Source of the DNA: Tepidisphaera sp.
Lineage (GTDB): Bacteria > Planctomycetota > Phycisphaerae > Phycisphaerales > UBA1924
Direction of reading: 5' to 3'
Assembly: GCA_016124375.1 (NCBI GenBank)
Contig: WGNV01000002.1
Span: 434,001 to 498,000 of the forward strand
DNA length: 64,000 nucleotides
Shown: one piece after another, positions 33,694 through 42,303 of the stretch
Layout: every line of letters begins with the position of its first letter
Position numbering within the stretch: the first letter of the stretch is position 1
Position numbers and translations under genes: made by a program
Notes under the pieces: generated by a model
Databases searched by the model: none
The model's input: only the letters and a program-made list of their open reading frames with translations
What the model was told of the DNA's origin: nothing

Positions 33694-34140
33694 TCAGCGC
33701 GCGTCTTGTTCTCGGATGGGGCCGTAGCGAAAGATTGCCGCCGCGGCGGACTCTTCCAGACCGAGTGCTTTGTGAGAGCGAATGCGTGCGTCGGCCTCGA
33801 TCACACAGAGCACCACGAGCGTGAACGGGGGTGGCACGCGATCGGAATGGGCCGCGAGAACGCCACGCAGCTTCGTCCACCACGCGAGATCGAACGCCGG
33901 CAAGTGGCACGTGGGCTCCACACAGCAGTACGACTTGCCCGCTTCGAATCGCAGTTCGATTTCGAGGTGCGTTCCGCCGTCACTCACAGACAGCAAGCGC
34001 ATGCTGGGGCGCGAGCGTCCGCTGGTTGAATTGCCTTCGCCAGCGACCAACATTTCCGCCAATGCACCTTGCAGGTGCTTCGCCCACTCTTCGAGGAGGC
34101 GTCGTTGCCGACGGCGACGTTTTGAGCCAGGGACGAACAT
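33694..34140 (-). CDS. Protein of unknown function with CC-x4-C-H motif
   Basis: 148 aa from ATG 34140; upstream in-frame sequence is the hairpin repeat and weak. The N-terminus is strongly basic (SKRRRRQRRLLEEWAKHL). A central strand-turn SYCCVEPTCHLPAFDLAWWT contains a Cys/His cluster (CC-x4-C-H) that could bind metal, then comes RVPPPFTLVVLCVIEADARI. Similar short proteins with this cluster seem to occur in planctomycetes, but I cannot name a family. It converges with the helicase gene and sits at the point where strand skew changes sign. Confidence 0.6.
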   Translation of the reverse strand: MFVPGSKRRRRQRRLLEEWAKHLQGALAEMLVAGEGNSTSGRSRPSMRLLSVSDGGTHLEIELRFEAGKSYCCVEPTCHLPAFDLAWWTKLRGVLAAHSDRVPPPFTLVVLCVIEADARIRSHKALGLEESAAAAIFRYGPIREQDAR

Positions 34141-34257
34141 AACCACTTTTCGAACACATCCAGAGAACTTGTGCACAGTTACTAATGCTAAAAGGGATCG
34201 GGAAGACCGGCGGGGACCGCCGGGCCACCCAAGCACACGAACCACAAGTCCGCCGCG
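34141..34257. other. Spacer at the skew-switch point, with hairpin repeat and near-DnaA-box
   Basis: 117 bases. 34141-34200 is unusually AT-rich for this DNA and contains TTGTGCACA (34169-34177), one mismatch from the DnaA-box consensus TTATNCACA. Then follows the - strand copy of the hairpin repeat. Read with the skew change in the flanks, it is a candidate origin-proximal site, but a single weak box is not evidence of an origin. Confidence 0.35.
34201..34231 (-). repeat. TCC-loop hairpin repeat, inverted orientation
   Basis: On the + strand CCGGCGG (34207-34213), GGA, CCGCCGG (34217-34223), then GCCACCCAAG. This is the reverse complement of the copies left of 24 kb. Confidence 0.85.
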
Positions 34258-34824
34258 CTACCCCCCGTGCGCCGCGTCCCACTCTGCTTCGAGGTCGCGC
34301 ACCGCGCTCCGGTTTTTCATTCGGTAGATCTGGGTCATGCGGTCGAGAATGAGCACGCCGTCGAGGTGGTCGAGTTCGTGTTGCCAGCAGCGGGCGAGCA
34401 AGCCGCTGGCGCGGCGTTCGATCTTGTTGCCGTGCTCATCCAGCGCCCGGATCGTCACGCTGTCGGGTCGATTGACAACGCCCCGGATGTCCGGCAGACT
34501 CAGGCACCCCTCCTCCAGCGGCACCAGGTCGCCCCCGGGCTCCACGATCACCGGGTTGATGTACACCATCGGCCGCTCGTCCGCCTGCAACGGTTCGGCG
34601 CCGGCAACTCGCTTTTCGCTCGGCGGCACGAACGTCACGAACAGGCGCCAGGGCAGGCCCACCTGGGGGGCGGCCAGGCCGATGCCCTCTTCCTGGTGCA
34701 TCAGTTCGATCATGCGCCGGGTGACCGCGCGGACCTGGTCGTTTACCTGGATTTCCGCGGCTTTTCGCCGCAGAATGGGATCCGGATAGTGCACCACGCG
34801 AAGGTTGGATGGGTCGATGTTCAC
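34258..34824 (-). CDS. def: Peptide deformylase
   Basis: 188 aa. All three signature motifs are present: GIGLAAPQVG (47-56), EGCLSLP with metal-binding Cys107, and QHELDHLDG with His149, Glu150 and His153. It removes the formyl group from nascent N-termini, an essential function. The length is normal. No fmt gene follows in the window, so the usual def-fmt pair is not seen here. Its start diverges from the TPR protein gene with 120 bases between. Confidence 0.95.
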   Translation of the reverse strand: MNIDPSNLRVVHYPDPILRRKAAEIQVNDQVRAVTRRMIELMHQEEGIGLAAPQVGLPWRLFVTFVPPSEKRVAGAEPLQADERPMVYINPVIVEPGGDLVPLEEGCLSLPDIRGVVNRPDSVTIRALDEHGNKIERRASGLLARCWQHELDHLDGVLILDRMTQIYRMKNRSAVRDLEAEWDAAHGG

Positions 34825-34944
34825 GGACGTTGATGGTAGCGGGCGGCCCGGACAAGCGCGGCGGGCCGGCGAGTTTACTACAATCGGCCCGAACCGCCGG
34901 GCCGGCCGGCGACTCCATCAACCCACTCGCGACGGGGACATACC

Positions 34945-36444
34945 TTGGGCTTGTTCGGCAGAAAATCGGGCGACGGCGGCGGCAACGAGAAACCGGGCGG
35001 CAACAACTGGGAGTTCAGCCCGGACAAGGCCAAGGTCTTCTTCGAGCGCGCCGACACTGTCGACCAGACCGGCAACTACGAGTACGCCATTTCCCTCTGG
35101 CTGCAGGGCCTCATGCACGACGCCAGCAGCATGGCCGGCATCGAGGGCTTCTTCTCCAGCGTCGCCAAGTTTCTGTCCGAGGGGAGCGGGCGCAAGAGCG
35201 TCTCAAAGGATGTCATCAAGGCGATCTCCGACAAGGGCGACCTGAGCAAGTATCTCATCGCCATACTCGAGTGGGGCCTGAAGCCCAAGGACGCCGCGTA
35301 CGCGGTGCGGGCGTTCGAAGCGGCGACCAAGATCCGCGCGATCGAGCCGGCGTTTTTCATCGGCATCCGCGCGATGGGATTCACGCTGCAGGAAAAGAAG
35401 GTCCGCAAGGACCTGCTGGTGAAGTGCATGGAGTGCTTCGACGCGATCGGGTCGTACGAGCAGGCGATCAATGCCGCGGAGCAGGCGTACAAGGTTGATC
35501 CGTCGGACGGCGAGCTGGGCGCGAAGATCCGCGAACTGGCGGCCAAGGCGACGATGAACCGGGGCGGTTATGACCAGACCGGGCAGGCGGGCGGCTTCCG
35601 CGCCAACATCCGCGATGCGGACAAGCAGCGCCAGCTGGAGGAGCAGGAGCGGATCGTCAAGACCGAGGAGACGATCGACCGGCTGATCGCCAGCGCGAAA
35701 GAAGAGCTGGCCAAGCGCCCGGACGATCTGCCGACGATCGACCGGTACTGCAAGGCGCTGCTGGAGCGGGGCAAACCCGAGGACGAAACCGCGGCGTTCA
35801 AGCTGCTGATGAAGACCTACGAGGCCACCAAGCAGTTCCGCTATCGCGAGATGGCCGGGCAGATCAAGGTGCGGCAGTCGCGGCGCAAGGTGATGGATCT
35901 TCGCAAGATGCTCGACAGCGCGCCGGGCAACGAGATGATCGAGCGCATGCTCGGCCAGGCCAACGAGGAGCATCTGCTGCTCGAAATCGAAGAGCTCAAG
36001 CTGCAGGTCGAAAACTATCCGACGGATCTCACCCGCAAGTTCGAACTCGGGCGGCGGTATTTCGAGCTGGGCAAGGCGCAGGAGGCGATCGAGTTCTTCC
36101 AGGAGTCGCAGAACGACCCCAAGAACCGGGCGGCTTCGCTGCACATGCTGGGGCAGAGTTTTCTCAAGATCGGCTGGAACGACGAGGCGGTGGGCGCACT
36201 CCGCACCGCGCTCGAGATCCGCGACATCATGCCTGAACTGCAGTTGGAGATGCGCTACTGGCTGATGGTGGCGCAGCAGGCCAAGGCGGAGGCGGAGCGG
36301 GATCTGGAAGCCGCGATCGAGGCCGACAAGCTGTCGTCGGGCATCGCGATGCAGCAGATCGGCTATCGGGACATTCGCGTGCGGCGCGACGCGATCAAGA
36401 AGCTGCTGGCCGACCTGCGGGCGGGCAAGGCGGGGGGCGCGTGA
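34945..36444 (+). CDS. TPR-repeat protein of unknown function
   Basis: 499 aa, probably starting at TTG 34945 (first residues MGLFGRKSGDG); no ATG gives a better start. Cytoplasmic, without signal peptide. TPR-like units are visible, such as AKVFFERADTVDQTGNYEYAI, ECFDAIGSYEQAINAAEQAY, KFELGRRYFELGKAQEAIEF and ASLHMLGQSFLKIGWNDEAV. A coiled-coil is near 225-260 (DADKQRQLEEQERIVKTEET). It may be a scaffold. It precedes kdsB by 16 bases on the same strand, so the two are probably co-transcribed. Confidence 0.8.
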   Translation: MGLFGRKSGDGGGNEKPGGNNWEFSPDKAKVFFERADTVDQTGNYEYAISLWLQGLMHDASSMAGIEGFFSSVAKFLSEGSGRKSVSKDVIKAISDKGDLSKYLIAILEWGLKPKDAAYAVRAFEAATKIRAIEPAFFIGIRAMGFTLQEKKVRKDLLVKCMECFDAIGSYEQAINAAEQAYKVDPSDGELGAKIRELAAKATMNRGGYDQTGQAGGFRANIRDADKQRQLEEQERIVKTEETIDRLIASAKEELAKRPDDLPTIDRYCKALLERGKPEDETAAFKLLMKTYEATKQFRYREMAGQIKVRQSRRKVMDLRKMLDSAPGNEMIERMLGQANEEHLLLEIEELKLQVENYPTDLTRKFELGRRYFELGKAQEAIEFFQESQNDPKNRAASLHMLGQSFLKIGWNDEAVGALRTALEIRDIMPELQLEMRYWLMVAQQAKAEAERDLEAAIEADKLSSGIAMQQIGYRDIRVRRDAIKKLLADLRAGKAGGA

Positions 36445-36460
36445 GGCGGCGGCACGCGGC

Positions 36461-37213
36461 ATGGCCATGAGCGTGGTGGCGATCATCCCGGCGCGGCTGG
36501 CGAGCACGAGGTTCCCTCGCAAGGTGCTGGCGAGCGACACGGGCTGGCCCTTGATCCGGCACGTGTGCGAGCGGGTGAAGATGTGCCCGGACATCGGCGA
36601 GGTGGTGGTGGCGACGGACGCGGCGGAGGTGCAGGGCGCGGTGCAGGGCTTCGGCGTGCGCTGCGTGATGACGCGGGAAGATCACCCCAACGGGACCAGC
36701 CGGCTGGCGGAAGCCGCGGCGACGCTAGGGCTGGGGCCCGAGGCGCTGGTGGTGAACGTGCAGGGGGATGAGCCCGAGATCGAGCCGGGGGCGATCAGCG
36801 CGGCGATCGCGGCAAGCCGACGGACGGGCGCCGAGGTGGCGACGATCGCGTCGCCGTTTACCCCGGACGAAGACGCGGGAAATCCGAACGTGGTGAAGGT
36901 GGTGGCGGGCGTGAACGGGCTGGCGATGTATTTTTCGCGGGCGCTGATCCCCCACCACCGGGACGCGAACTCGCCCAGAGCCGCGGCGGCGATGAAACAC
37001 GTTGGTTTGTATGTGTATCGGGCCGAGTTTCTGAATACCTATGTTATGTTATCTCCGACGCCTCTCGAACGCACCGAGATGCTGGAGCAGTTAAGAGTGC
37101 TGGAGCACGGCTACCGCATCGCGGTGGCGGAGTTCGCGTGCACGACGCAGGGAATCGATACTCCCGAGCAGTATGCGGGGTTTGTGTCGCGGTGGCGAGC
37201 GAGCAGGAAGTAG
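36461..37213 (+). CDS. kdsB: 3-deoxy-manno-octulosonate cytidylyltransferase
   Basis: 250 aa. The nucleotidyltransferase start is VVAIIPARLASTRFPRKVLA, then TREDHPNGTSRLAEAA (the H-x-S/T-G-T-x-R type CTP/Kdo site), VVNVQGDEPEIEPG with metal-binding Asp, and the C-terminal KHVGLYVYRAEFLNTYVMLS. It activates Kdo to CMP-Kdo for lipopolysaccharide core synthesis, so the cell very likely has a Gram-negative outer membrane. A second in-frame ATG is six bases downstream. Confidence 0.93.
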   Translation: MAMSVVAIIPARLASTRFPRKVLASDTGWPLIRHVCERVKMCPDIGEVVVATDAAEVQGAVQGFGVRCVMTREDHPNGTSRLAEAAATLGLGPEALVVNVQGDEPEIEPGAISAAIAASRRTGAEVATIASPFTPDEDAGNPNVVKVVAGVNGLAMYFSRALIPHHRDANSPRAAAAMKHVGLYVYRAEFLNTYVMLSPTPLERTEMLEQLRVLEHGYRIAVAEFACTTQGIDTPEQYAGFVSRWRASRK

Positions 37214-37259
37214 GGCGGGAAGAGAACCGCTCCAGAAGAGCTACAGAAGAACTAGAACA

Positions 37260-37287
37260 GAAGAAGAAGAAGAAGAAGAAGAAGAAG
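37260..37287. repeat. (AAG)9 trinucleotide tract
   Basis: Nine perfect AAG units lie between the convergent kdsB and aminopeptidase genes. Read on the - strand it is a CTT tract that directly follows the hairpin at 37288-37306. Confidence 0.9.
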
Positions 37288-37350
37288 CCCCTCTCGGAGA
37301 GAGGGGCTACCCAAGTCTCTGGGCCACTCAGATCTCTGGGCCACCCAAGA
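37288..37350 (-). terminator. TCC-loop hairpin plus pyrimidine tract; possible terminator of the aminopeptidase genes
   Basis: + strand CCCCTCTC (37288-37295), GGA, GAGAGGGG (37299-37306). On the - strand the stem is followed by (CTT)9, a pyrimidine-rich tract, so it could terminate leftward transcription after the M1 gene. GGGCCACCCAAG words at 37340 place it in the dispersed repeat family, inverted. Confidence 0.5.
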
Positions 37351-37367
37351 CATCGGGCGGCACCATA

Positions 37368-39998
37368 TTACTTTGCCTTCGCGTCGAGCTGCTTGATCCA
37401 GTCGTTCACAAGCTCGGTCCACTCCATGGTGCGGCTGGACTTGAGCTGCGCCTGAAGCATCGGCTTTGCCTTCGCGTCGCCCAGCTCGACCAGCGCCTCG
37501 CCCGCGGCACGGCGGGTGCGGAGTTCGGGGTCGTTCAGCAGTTCGCCCAGGCGGGCGAGGGCCTTGTCGGGGTTGTGCTTGCCGAGCGAGCCCAGGGCGC
37601 GGGTCGATTGCTCGCGCAGGCGGGCGAGCCACTTCGCGTCGGTGAGGGTCAGGACCTTGTTGAGGGCCCACTCGCTGTCGAGTGATTTGGCGGCGTCGAC
37701 GGCTGCCTGGCGGAGTTCGTCGCTGAATGAGTCGGTGGCGAAGGCGTCGGCGATCATCTGCGGGCGGCTGGCGGGCTTGAGCTTGCCCACCAGGCGCACC
37801 GTGGCGCAGCGGACCTTGAGCGATTTGTCCCGCCCGGCGGCGTAGGTGACCTGCTCGGCGATGCCTAGGGCGAGCTCGGTGCCGGGCTTGACCTTGCCGC
37901 TGTCGACCATGGAGGCCAGGGCGTTGACGGCCGCCTCCCGGACTTCCCAACTGTCGGGGCAGGTGGTGATGAGCGAGCGCAGGTCGCTGAGGTCGCCCCG
38001 GTCGGCCAGGGTCTTGGCGGCTTCCTGGCGAAGCTCGACGGGCGCGGAGGCGGTCTGCGCAAGCGTGCGCAGCGCGACGGTGGCGGAGGTGTCGCCCGGC
38101 GCGGCCAGGCCTCGCGCGGCGTCGATCTTTGCCTGCGTGGTCGGGGCGCCGGCGAGCTGGGCGAGCCAGGAGGCTTCGCTCTGGTTGATGCTGACGGCGG
38201 AGAGCACCGTGAGGTCGGGGTTCAGCGCGACGAAGCGGGGTGCGCCGGGGAGGGAGACGGCGGCGGTGGCCTGCTTGCCACGGAACTGCAGCACGCCCCG
38301 GACGGAGGCGCCGGCGGCGCTGTCGGCGATGAAGGGAAGATCGAACTCGAATGCGGGGTTGTCGCCATCGAGGCGCTGGGTCTGCTGGCCGCTGAGCGTG
38401 AGCGTGCCGTCTTTGTAGGAGGTGGTGATGGTGACGTGGGGCACGCCGGGGCGGGTGCACCACTGGCTGAAGAACTGCTCGAGGCTTTCGCCCGAGACAT
38501 CTTCGAGGGCCATGCGCAGGTCGGCGGTTTCGGCGGTCTTGAACTTGCGGCGTTCCAAGTATTCGTGCACGCCCTTGAAGAAGAGATCATCGCCCAGGCG
38601 GCAGCGCAGCATGTGGAGGATGGAGGCGCCCTTGCCGTAGGGGTTGGCGGCGCGGCGGAAGGGCTCCCAGGTGTTGTTGTAGGCCTTGCTGCACATACCG
38701 ACTTCTTGCGGGGCGTCGGCGTGGTCGGCGTTGATGATGCCGTCGAAGTGGCCACGGATGCTGCGGAGGTAGGCGTCGCGGCCGTCGCGGTGTTCCATCC
38801 AGAGATCGGAGAGGTAGGTGGCGAAGCCTTCGTTGAGCCAGATGTGCTCCCAGGAGTTGCAGGTGGCCAGGTCGCCGAACCACTGGTGGCCGAGTTCGTG
38901 GGAGATGAGGCCGTCGAGGTCGTGGTCGTTGAGGACGTCGGGGGAGAGGATGGCGGTGTCGTAGAGGGTGGTGCAGGAGGTGTTTTCCATGCCGCCCGAG
39001 GCGAAGTTCCAGACGATGGCTTGGGAGTATTTGTCCCAGGCGTAGGGCTCGTTGAAGAGTTTTTCGTTCAGGGCGACCATGTCGGGGGTGCGGCCGAAGG
39101 TGGCGGCGACGTCCGAGCCGCGACCGAGGGGGGCGTAGACGGGCATGGGGAGGTTGGGGCGGGCGGTGGACGGGCCGCCGACGTCGACGATGTCGAACTT
39201 TCCGACGATGAGGGAGACGAGGTAGGGGACGTGGGGCTTGTCCTGCACCCAGTGGAAGCGTTCGACGGGGGTCATGCCGTGCGTGTCGTCGCCCGGGAGG
39301 ATGGACTTGGCGTGCTCGGCGAGGTGGCCGTTGGAGAGGACGGTGAACCCGGCGGGGACGGTGGCGATGATCTCGGTGGTGAGCTTGATGTTGGGGAAGT
39401 CGTGGCAGGGGAACCAGTAGCTGTTGGTTTCGGGCTGACCCTGGCTGTGGAGCTGGGCGGGGCGGCCGGGCCAGGCGGGGCTCTCGGGGGTCCAGGTGAG
39501 GCCGATCTGCGGATCGGTCACGTTGTAGTCGATGCGGACGCTGGCGTCTTTGCCCGCGGGCAGCGCGGGGTCGAAGGAGATTTCGAGCGTGGCGTTGTCG
39601 GTGTACTTGAAGGTGGCTTTGGCGGCGTCGCAGGAGACGGCGCTGATGGTCATGCTGCGGGCGTTCAGGGGAAGCACGTAGAGGTCGTTGCCGGTGGGCG
39701 CCAGCGTCAGCGTCTCGGTGGCGCTGAAGCGGGGCGTGTTCATGTCGGGAATCGTGAGCTCGAGCAGCATGTGCTTGAAGTCGGCGAGCGGATGGGGCGG
39801 GTAGTGGCGGGTGTCGCGCCCGGTGGCGGCATCGAAGCCCTTGGCGGGTGACGCGGCGTCGGGGACGGCGGGCCAGCGGGCGTGGAGCGACTGGCAGTCG
39901 TCGTCGCCCGGGAAGGCGAGGGCGGGGGCGGCGGTTAGGCTGGCGGCCAGGCCGGCGGCGAAAAGGAGCGTGAGGGCGCGGGGCGTGTGCAGTTTCAT
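37368..39998 (-). CDS. Secreted M1 family aminopeptidase with C-terminal HEAT repeats
   Basis: 876 aa. Signal peptide at 1-28 (LTLLFAAGLAASLTAAPALA). The exopeptidase motif is GGMEN (335-339); the zinc site is HELGH (367-371) plus Glu390 in WLNEGFATYL. The catalytic part ends near 545. From about 620 there is an alpha-helical HEAT-like region (VALRTLAQTASAPVELRQEA, then RSLITTCPDSWEVREAAVNA, and similar). It would remove N-terminal residues from peptides in the periplasm. Its upstream neighbour at 40049 is a paralogue with 50 bases between, a tandem duplication that then diverged. Confidence 0.93.
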   Translation of the reverse strand: MKLHTPRALTLLFAAGLAASLTAAPALAFPGDDDCQSLHARWPAVPDAASPAKGFDAATGRDTRHYPPHPLADFKHMLLELTIPDMNTPRFSATETLTLAPTGNDLYVLPLNARSMTISAVSCDAAKATFKYTDNATLEISFDPALPAGKDASVRIDYNVTDPQIGLTWTPESPAWPGRPAQLHSQGQPETNSYWFPCHDFPNIKLTTEIIATVPAGFTVLSNGHLAEHAKSILPGDDTHGMTPVERFHWVQDKPHVPYLVSLIVGKFDIVDVGGPSTARPNLPMPVYAPLGRGSDVAATFGRTPDMVALNEKLFNEPYAWDKYSQAIVWNFASGGMENTSCTTLYDTAILSPDVLNDHDLDGLISHELGHQWFGDLATCNSWEHIWLNEGFATYLSDLWMEHRDGRDAYLRSIRGHFDGIINADHADAPQEVGMCSKAYNNTWEPFRRAANPYGKGASILHMLRCRLGDDLFFKGVHEYLERRKFKTAETADLRMALEDVSGESLEQFFSQWCTRPGVPHVTITTSYKDGTLTLSGQQTQRLDGDNPAFEFDLPFIADSAAGASVRGVLQFRGKQATAAVSLPGAPRFVALNPDLTVLSAVSINQSEASWLAQLAGAPTTQAKIDAARGLAAPGDTSATVALRTLAQTASAPVELRQEAAKTLADRGDLSDLRSLITTCPDSWEVREAAVNALASMVDSGKVKPGTELALGIAEQVTYAAGRDKSLKVRCATVRLVGKLKPASRPQMIADAFATDSFSDELRQAAVDAAKSLDSEWALNKVLTLTDAKWLARLREQSTRALGSLGKHNPDKALARLGELLNDPELRTRRAAGEALVELGDAKAKPMLQAQLKSSRTMEWTELVNDWIKQLDAKAK

Positions 39999-40048
39999 TC
40001 GGTGTCTTCCTGCGGAACTCAGCGCGAGGGCGCGGGGGGTGCGTGGGT

Positions 40049-42130
40049 TTAGCGGGCCGCGATGCGGGTGGTTGATTCGAGCATGGCGAGCGTGCGCTGC
40101 GCGGCGGACTTGATGGAGGCGATGACGCGGTTGGTGCTGGCGGCGCCCTGGGCGGCGTTACGCAGCGTGTCGAGTTGGTTGGTGTCCGACGCGAGGTTGG
40201 CGAGCACCGCGGCGGCGCGGTTGTCGCCCGCCCAGGCCAGGTGCTCGACGGCGTCGAGCTTGGCGGCGTAGGTGACGCCATCGGCGGCTTCGTGCAGCCA
40301 CATCGAGAGGTCTTTCTTGGTGTCGTAGCCCGCGAAGACCTCGACGTTGGGATCGACGGTCTCCTGGGTGGGTTTGGAGTCGAGCTTGAAGGAGGCGGAG
40401 GCGGACTTGGCGTCCATCGCGACCTCGACCCACTTGCTGGAGCCGTCTTCGAACTTCAGGTAGATCGGCAGCACGAAGGCGTAGGCGGGGTTGAGGTAGT
40501 TGATCTCCTGGGTCTGGCGGGCGTCGACCTTCAGGGTCTTGCTCGCGTCGTCCCACGCGAACTCGACGGTGACGCGGGGCATGCCCGAGCGGTAAAGCCA
40601 CTCGGCGAAGAAGCGCTCGAGGCTCTGGCCCGAGGCGGCTTCCAGGCAGCGGCGGAAGTCGTCGGTCTGCACGGTCTTGAACTTGTATTTTTCGAGGTAG
40701 TTGGCGACGCCGGTGAAGAAAGCGTCGTCACCCAGGCGTTCGCGGAGCATGTGGAGGATGACGGCGCCCTTGGCGTAGGGGTCGTCGGTCTTGGTGAAGG
40801 TGGAATCGGGGTTGTTGTAGCGGTTGCTGACGATGGGGGCCTGGTTGGGAAGGTCGCCGTGGTTGCGGGCGCGCTGCTGACGCAGGAAGCCGAGCACGGT
40901 GCGCATGTAGAGGTCGCGCGAGCGGGCGTCGCTGGGCTTGTCGCCCAGGTGGCCACCTTTGTATTCGTTCCAGAGGGCTTCGCAGTAGCTGGCCCAGCCT
41001 TCGTTGAGCCAGATGTGCTCCCACGAGTTGCAGGTGACGAGGTCGCCGAACCACTGGTGGGCCAGTTCGTGGCTGACGAGGTCGTCGCGGTCGCCCTTGT
41101 CGGCGGGGCTGCTGGTGTTCTCGGTGAGCAGGGTGCAGGAGGTGTTTTCCATGCCGCCCGCGGCGAAGTCGCGGACCATCACCTGGGCGTACTTGTCCCA
41201 GGCGTAGGGCTGATGGAATCGCTTCTCGAAGAAGGCGATCATGTCGGGCGTGTAGCCGAAGACATCGGGGACGTTCTTCTCGTCGCCCTTGGGGACGTAG
41301 ACGGGCATGGGCAGGCCGGGGCGGGCGGTGTTGGGCCCGCCGACGTCGACGATGCCGAACTTGGCGATGGCGACGGTGACGAGGTAGTAGGTGTGGGGCT
41401 TGTCCTGCACCCAGTGCCACTTCACGCGCCCGTCGGGCTGGGGTTGCTTGGATTCGAGGTGGCCGTTGGAGACGACTTCGTAGCCGTCGGCGACGGTGAC
41501 GGAGAGTTCGGTGGTGAGGCGGTCGTTGGGAAAATCGTGGCAGGGGAACCACTTGCTGTTGAGCTCGGCCTCGCCCTGGGCGTGGATCTGGACGTTCGCG
41601 CGGGTTTCGCTCTTGGAGCCTTCGATGGCGCGGGACCACGTGAGGCCTTCGCCCCGGTTCTTGGAGAAGTCGAGGGTGTAGGCGATGGTGACGTCGATGT
41701 TCTGGCCCGGGCTGGCGGGGCTGGGCAGGTCGATGAGCAGTTTGCCGGCGTCCTGGTGGAAGGTGGCGGGCGCCCCCTGGACGGAGACGCGCGAGACGAC
41801 CGGGCCCTTGCAGTCGAGGGAGAGGGTGGTGCGGGTCTGGCCGATGGGGGTCAGGGTGAGGGTCTCGAGGCCGGTGAGGTTGGGGGAGTTGATGTCGGGG
41901 ATGTCCAACTCCAGGTTCATGTGGAGGTGGTCAAAGAGGCGATCCTGCGGCCAGACGGCGTGCTGGCGGAAGGTGACGGGATCGATGCGGGGGTCTTTGG
42001 TGGCGTCGGCGGGGGCGTCGACGTCGGGGGTCTGGCTTTGGGTGTCTTGGGCAAGGGAGAGGCTGGGGCGGAGGGAGAGGGTGATAGCCGCCATGGCGAG
42101 GCGGCACCAGGGGAGAGGGCGGAGGGTCAT
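40049..42130 (-). CDS. Secreted M1 family aminopeptidase (paralogue without long HEAT region)
   Basis: 693 aa from ATG 42130; an in-frame start at 42184 would add an unlikely extension. Signal sequence about 1-28 (CRLAMAAITLSLRPSLSLAQ). GGMEN is at 325-329, zinc site HELAH at 354-358 and Glu377 in WLNEGWASYC. The C-terminus keeps only a short helical tail (LDAVEHLAWAGDNRAAAVLA). Blocks such as HWVQDKPH, VDVGGPxTARPxLPMPVY and CNSWEHIWLNEG are shared with the gene at 37368, so they are duplicates. It diverges from pyrG with about 170 bases between starts. Confidence 0.93.
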   Translation of the reverse strand: MTLRPLPWCRLAMAAITLSLRPSLSLAQDTQSQTPDVDAPADATKDPRIDPVTFRQHAVWPQDRLFDHLHMNLELDIPDINSPNLTGLETLTLTPIGQTRTTLSLDCKGPVVSRVSVQGAPATFHQDAGKLLIDLPSPASPGQNIDVTIAYTLDFSKNRGEGLTWSRAIEGSKSETRANVQIHAQGEAELNSKWFPCHDFPNDRLTTELSVTVADGYEVVSNGHLESKQPQPDGRVKWHWVQDKPHTYYLVTVAIAKFGIVDVGGPNTARPGLPMPVYVPKGDEKNVPDVFGYTPDMIAFFEKRFHQPYAWDKYAQVMVRDFAAGGMENTSCTLLTENTSSPADKGDRDDLVSHELAHQWFGDLVTCNSWEHIWLNEGWASYCEALWNEYKGGHLGDKPSDARSRDLYMRTVLGFLRQQRARNHGDLPNQAPIVSNRYNNPDSTFTKTDDPYAKGAVILHMLRERLGDDAFFTGVANYLEKYKFKTVQTDDFRRCLEAASGQSLERFFAEWLYRSGMPRVTVEFAWDDASKTLKVDARQTQEINYLNPAYAFVLPIYLKFEDGSSKWVEVAMDAKSASASFKLDSKPTQETVDPNVEVFAGYDTKKDLSMWLHEAADGVTYAAKLDAVEHLAWAGDNRAAAVLANLASDTNQLDTLRNAAQGAASTNRVIASIKSAAQRTLAMLESTTRIAAR

Positions 42131-42303
42131 ACCGGAGGATTCCTTGCGAAGGGCGAACGGAGGCCACCCCGGCCTTGCCGCCACTTGAGCCGCTGCGGGG
42201 TTGGTCGTAGAATAACGACCCCACCCGGAGCGAGAGGCTGCCTGGCGGGAGAAATACTGTCGGATGCGGACGCCGCCGGGGGCGTGCTGTGGTACGATGC
42301 GCT

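Noticed and set aside
34169..34177. DnaA box proving an origin
   Set aside because: One site with one mismatch is expected by chance; it is kept only as a weak note beside the skew change.
36725..37000. Antisense frame over kdsB
   Set aside because: His/Arg-rich shadow; kdsB motifs are complete on the + strand.
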